Origin: Membranipora membranacea
Taxonomy: Eukaryota; Bryozoa; Gymnolaemata; Cheilostomatida; Membraniporidae
Direction of reading: 5' to 3'
Assembly: GCA_914767715.1 (NCBI GenBank)
Contig: OU612073.1
Coordinates: 9,612,001 to 9,676,000, forward strand
Length of the DNA: 64,000 nucleotides
Under the pieces are notes generated by a model, which had not been told where the DNA came from, did not search any database, and worked only from the letters and a program-made list of their open reading frames with translations. Of the stretch, positions 60,513 to 64,000 are shown piece after piece. The position numbers were made by a program, and so were the translations under genes. The stretch's first letter is position 1; every line of letters starts with the position of its first letter.

Positions 60513-60520
60513 TGTTTAAG
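60513..60520 (+). promoter_or_regulatory. Putative TATA-like element of P450 D
   Basis: TGTTTAAG is the positional equivalent of TATTTAAG before gene B, 55 bp before the ATG. It is followed by TATTTCACTCACCA, conserved with B. It may be weaker than B because the second base is G. A TATCACAG/GT acceptor-like word at 60546-60554 could also indicate a 5' UTR intron. Confidence 0.3.
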
Positions 60521-60574
60521 TATTTCACTCACCAACATTATATTATATCACAGGTTTCCAAAGTCGCCAGAGAG

Positions 60575-63500
60575 ATGGATCTTCTGTTCCTAGGTACCCA
60601 GAACACTGTCACTTTGGCGTTGCTTGCTGTTCTTTCCTGTTTGGTTATTCCATATCTTGTGGTGAGGAGCAGAAAGAACAGATACCCACCTGGCCCGTTC
60701 TTGTTCCCGATTCTAGGGAATTTACCACAGATTGCACTTTGCGGAAACATTGATGCCTTTTGTGCAAAATACAGGAAAATATACGGCAATGTAAGTTTTA
60801 TTAATCAATCGGTACTTCTCATGCTTCATAATCAAGGTATTAGCTCCACATGGTGGCAAACTGGGAGCAGTTCAGAGAAAAATTTCGTTATGTTACACAT
60901 AGAGTGCCACTTCTATTTCATGATGTTTATGACAATAAATGTAAACCCTTGCTGGGTCCAAATTTGATGAGTGTCGCAATCTGTTGTACACACTGATATG
61001 TATATATATACTCATATCAATATCAAGAGATGTGCTCTCTATATTTTAGTAGCATAGAAAGTGATATTATTGTGGCTTTATTTTGAACACATCCACTATT
61101 ATGCTCAAAATTCAATTCAGCGTCGGCACTATCAAAAGCCTGTAATTGAATACTCTGGATATTCAATTGCTCAAACAGTATGGATGCTCTACAATGCAAA
61201 ACATAGTATAGTGAATCAATGTATAAGTCTACGTTGTGATTTAAAGGCATACAAAAAAACTGATTATATTCGATTATGCTTTCTTTCTAGGTGTTTACGT
61301 TTGAGATCGGTGGCAACAAGCGGGTTGTAGTGTCCAGTTATGAAGTTTTTAAAGAATTATTCATTAAAAATGGTGACATAACAAGTACCAGGAGCACCCA
61401 ATCACGTGATAGAGAGGTTCAAGAAAGGCTCAAAAAGACACCAGGTTATATGACTGCTTATGATTATCAGCGAGTCTTTTGGTTCCATAATTTCTTTAAT
61501 CCTATCATATATAGTTCTTCTTTAGACCCCCCCCCAGTAGCCTTGGCAGCCACCCACCCCCGACAGCCTGCCCAGGCTACCCCTCCCTGCCCCACTATCG
61601 TGTAGCTGTGAGGTAGTAAGACGACTGTTTAAATGCTTAATTCCCCCACTAATGCTAGTGGACAATGTGATCAGCACACAAGACTTCACAATGCAAATAT
61701 ATAGCCATATTTTTGTGGAAAGATTTGACTGTGATCAATAGTACTGTAGCTGTTACTTGACAAGAGTGGGCAATTCACAATGCTATCCACATAATTTTTA
61801 TCCAGAAGTTCTTTGAATTTCATCAACGTCTTATCTTTGCAAACCTTAACAGTAACAGCTGCCCGGTTATAAAATGCTCTGGTCTGCAGGCTTTACTTTT
61901 TGAAGTTTTTTGTCTGAATTTCATGTATTTTGCTTATTACTATTATGCATTGAGTTGTGAGCACGACTAGTGGCTAACATGCAAGGGTTCAACAAGACAA
62001 TTTCTCTTGATTCTCCACCTATTTCTCATCTTACTGATCACTACTTTCCTCCATAGCTGTAGGCTACACTAAATAAAATCTGTATGCAACTTCTGAGGGT
62101 CAGCCTTTAATGAGATTTGCGAAGTTTTATTATACTCGTATTATGAATTGCAGGATTGATGTTTGCACCAAATCCCCACTGGAAGACATTGCGCACATTC
62201 GCCTTACAACATTTGAGAGAGGACGGAATGGGCAGATCTGCTTTGGAACCGCAAATTATGGAAGAAATCGAACACTATATCAACAACTTCATCAAACCAC
62301 ACCATAATCAGCCCATCGATATGACCTTGAGTATAGCGAAAGCGACCTGTAACATTATGTCACAGTTGCTGTTTCATAGACGCTTCGAATATGATGATGA
62401 GCGGAACAACATCATGGTCTCCGGTGTTTCACAGGCCACAAAATTGACCATGAAGATTGGTCTGATTTCGAACATCCCATTTCATCAAATTTTGTTTAGA
62501 TCAATCTATAAGCTTTACAAACAGAACGCTGCACGCTTGGTTAACCAGATGACAACGCTAGTGGAAGAGTACAACGCTGACTTGGATACAGAAAACCCAA
62601 GAGGCTTATTGGATATGTATTTGATTCACTCCAAAACCAAAGAAGGCCAGACAAATTACTGCTTTGCAGGTAAAGCTGTTAATGACCTGATATATATAGA
62701 CAGTATGGGAATTCTATCAGCATTTTGATATCTGTATTTCATTCTGTAATACTCACCCCTTCAGAAATGTGGTGGCTTTGCAGGGCTGTAGGAAAAATGA
62801 TAGGGGAGGTAAAAGTACTAGGCGAGCAATTTAAGGCATATAAGTAGCAATGGAAGTTGCAGTTGAGCATATTCTGACATGGATTATTCAATTATAGTGT
62901 TTTTAGGTAACTGTTTTTAGCTTTCTAGGGGAGTCAGTGCATTCCTGCCTCCCCTAGAACTACAGGCCTGCTTTGTATCCAGATATCTAAATTTAAATGC
63001 TCATAATCATATGGCGCGCCCACAGACCATATGATAATTTAGCATTTTCCTCATTGTAAAATGATCTGTCTGATCATTGTAAAATATCTAGAAGAATTCA
63101 GGTCAAACTTTTGAAACTTACATTTATCATTTTTGTCTACAGAATCCAACGCGCGTGCTTTCATAATTCAGTTCTATGGTGCTGGAACAGAAACGACATC
63201 TACAGCCTTGAAGTGGTGTCTTCTCTACATGTGTAAGAATCCTGCTATACAAGAGAAGGTCCACAAAGAGATCGATGCTGAAATAAGTAAGTTCGTGGGC
63301 AGCTTTGTGCTGCAATACAGGACTTAGTTACAAAGAATCCTATGGATGCTGGAAATGTGACTTTTATCATTGTATTGCAGTCGTATGAGTTTAGCCTTGT
63401 TAAGTGGCCACTTTTTTTCTGGTTCTTTTGTTGTTTTGGTTGTTTTTCAAACAAAACAAAACAATTGGCCGCATGACAAGGCTAGAACTGTATTGATTGG

Positions 63501-63939
63501 AATTTGTGAGATTTAGATTGTTCTTGACCGTCTCCAGCTCAGGGTAGATGGTGATGGTGATGGTGATTTGTCAGGAAATAGGCCAACAGCATAAAAATGC
63601 TCACCCTGATGATGTGCATGAGTTGTCCAAAAATACCAAAGTTGCAAGATCAAGCACAAGATCAAATATTGATCCTCTTCGTTTGCATTTTGAGTTGTTC
63701 CCTCTCTACAGCAGAAGAGGAACGACTCCAATAGCTAGCAATTCGGGTCCAGCTCGATCTAGGTCTCCATCCTATATTTATTGACTCTTTTTTTTTCAGG
63801 TGGGAAGCAAGTTACATACAAAGATAGACTGCAGATGCCTTACACTGATGCTGTTCTGCTAGAAACATTGAGATGTGCTAATATGGTACCCGCAGCACTG
63901 CCTCATACTATGGAGAAAGATTTTGTGGTCGACGGGAAG
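60575..63939 (+). CDS. Cytochrome P450, CYP2 clan, gene D (3' end beyond window)
   Basis: Five exons are visible: 60575-60790, 61291-61444, 62154-62669, 63143-63286 and 63800-63939. Lengths are 216, 154, 516, 144 and 140 bp, identical to gene B, with the same phases. They encode about 390 residues: anchor ([19 protein letters not shown]), RSRKNR, hinge [13 protein letters not shown], helix C WKTLR, helix I GAGTETT and helix K ETLR. The frame is intact to a GTAAAT donor after the VVDGK end of exon 5. The two missing exons (PERF and haem loop) should lie within a few kb beyond 64000. Exon 1 and much of intron 4 are near-identical to gene B, so D and B are recent tandem duplicates. Start chosen as for B (MDL before the anchor). 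Confidence 0.94.
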
Positions 63940-64000
63940 GTAAATTTTAAGCTCCAGACCCACTGATAAAAAATTATATGGATAAGGGGTACATCTGACC

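Larger units (their letters stand above)
59426..60574. other. Region between pseudogene C and gene D
   Basis: No haem-binding exon of C was found. From about 59748 the sequence resembles the upstream flank of gene B, so the B/D duplication breakpoint lies near 59.6-59.75 kb. A small repeat CCCTGAACTGTCC recurs at about 59552-59600. A 16-bp unit, GATATAGACTCCT, is repeated four times at 60344-60394. Confidence 0.55.

Overview
This is animal (metazoan) nuclear DNA. It is AT-rich, with short phase-matched exons separated by long introns, GT/AG splice sites, miniature inverted-repeat elements, tRNA-derived repeats and microsatellites. The gene content (HLCS, SCO and a tandem CYP2-clan P450 cluster) fits an invertebrate, perhaps a marine deuterostome such as a hemichordate or echinoderm. 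That last step is inference; nothing here fixes the species.

Left part (1-18.8 kb). The window opens in the last intron of a SCO1/SCO2-type mitochondrial copper chaperone on the + strand, whose terminal exon is 844-1014. Converging on it from the - strand is a holocarboxylase synthetase (HLCS, biotin-protein ligase). The dominant structural event is a head-to-tail segmental duplication: 669-9389 is repeated at 9391-18810. Each unit carries the last SCO exon and the last four HLCS exons, which encode the biotin-protein ligase catalytic core and C-terminal domain. HLCS therefore has two complete, intact 3' cassettes downstream of one set of upstream exons. The second SCO exon copy has lost its splice acceptor.

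Middle part (18.8-42.3 kb). Single-copy upstream HLCS exons lie here on the - strand at 19.3, 20.0, 22.4, 33.2, 34.1, 34.8, 36.1, 36.7, 40.7, 41.7 and 42.2 kb. I joined them by splice phase and by similarity to remembered HLCS sequence. At least one small exon is still missing between 34.9 and 36.1 kb. The large intron at 22.5-33.1 kb holds a degenerate repeat array interrupted by palindromic MITE-like elements. About 2.9 kb without a recognisable gene separates the HLCS 5' end from the P450 cluster; the two are divergent.

Right part (45.2-64 kb). Four cytochrome P450 units of the CYP2 clan lie in tandem on the + strand. A (45.2-48.9 kb) and B (49.8-56.2 kb) are complete seven-exon genes whose reconstructed exons sum to 501 and 502 codons. 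C (57.1-59.4 kb) is a decayed pseudogene. D (60.6 kb to the window end) is a close paralogue of B, cut by the window after exon 5. Exons 2 to 6 are 154, 516, 144, 140 and 151 bp in every intact copy, so the cluster grew by tandem duplication. I see no wholly new biological system. The strongest leads are the duplicated HLCS catalytic cassette, the near-perfect palindrome in an intron of P450 B, and the repeat families in the HLCS intron.
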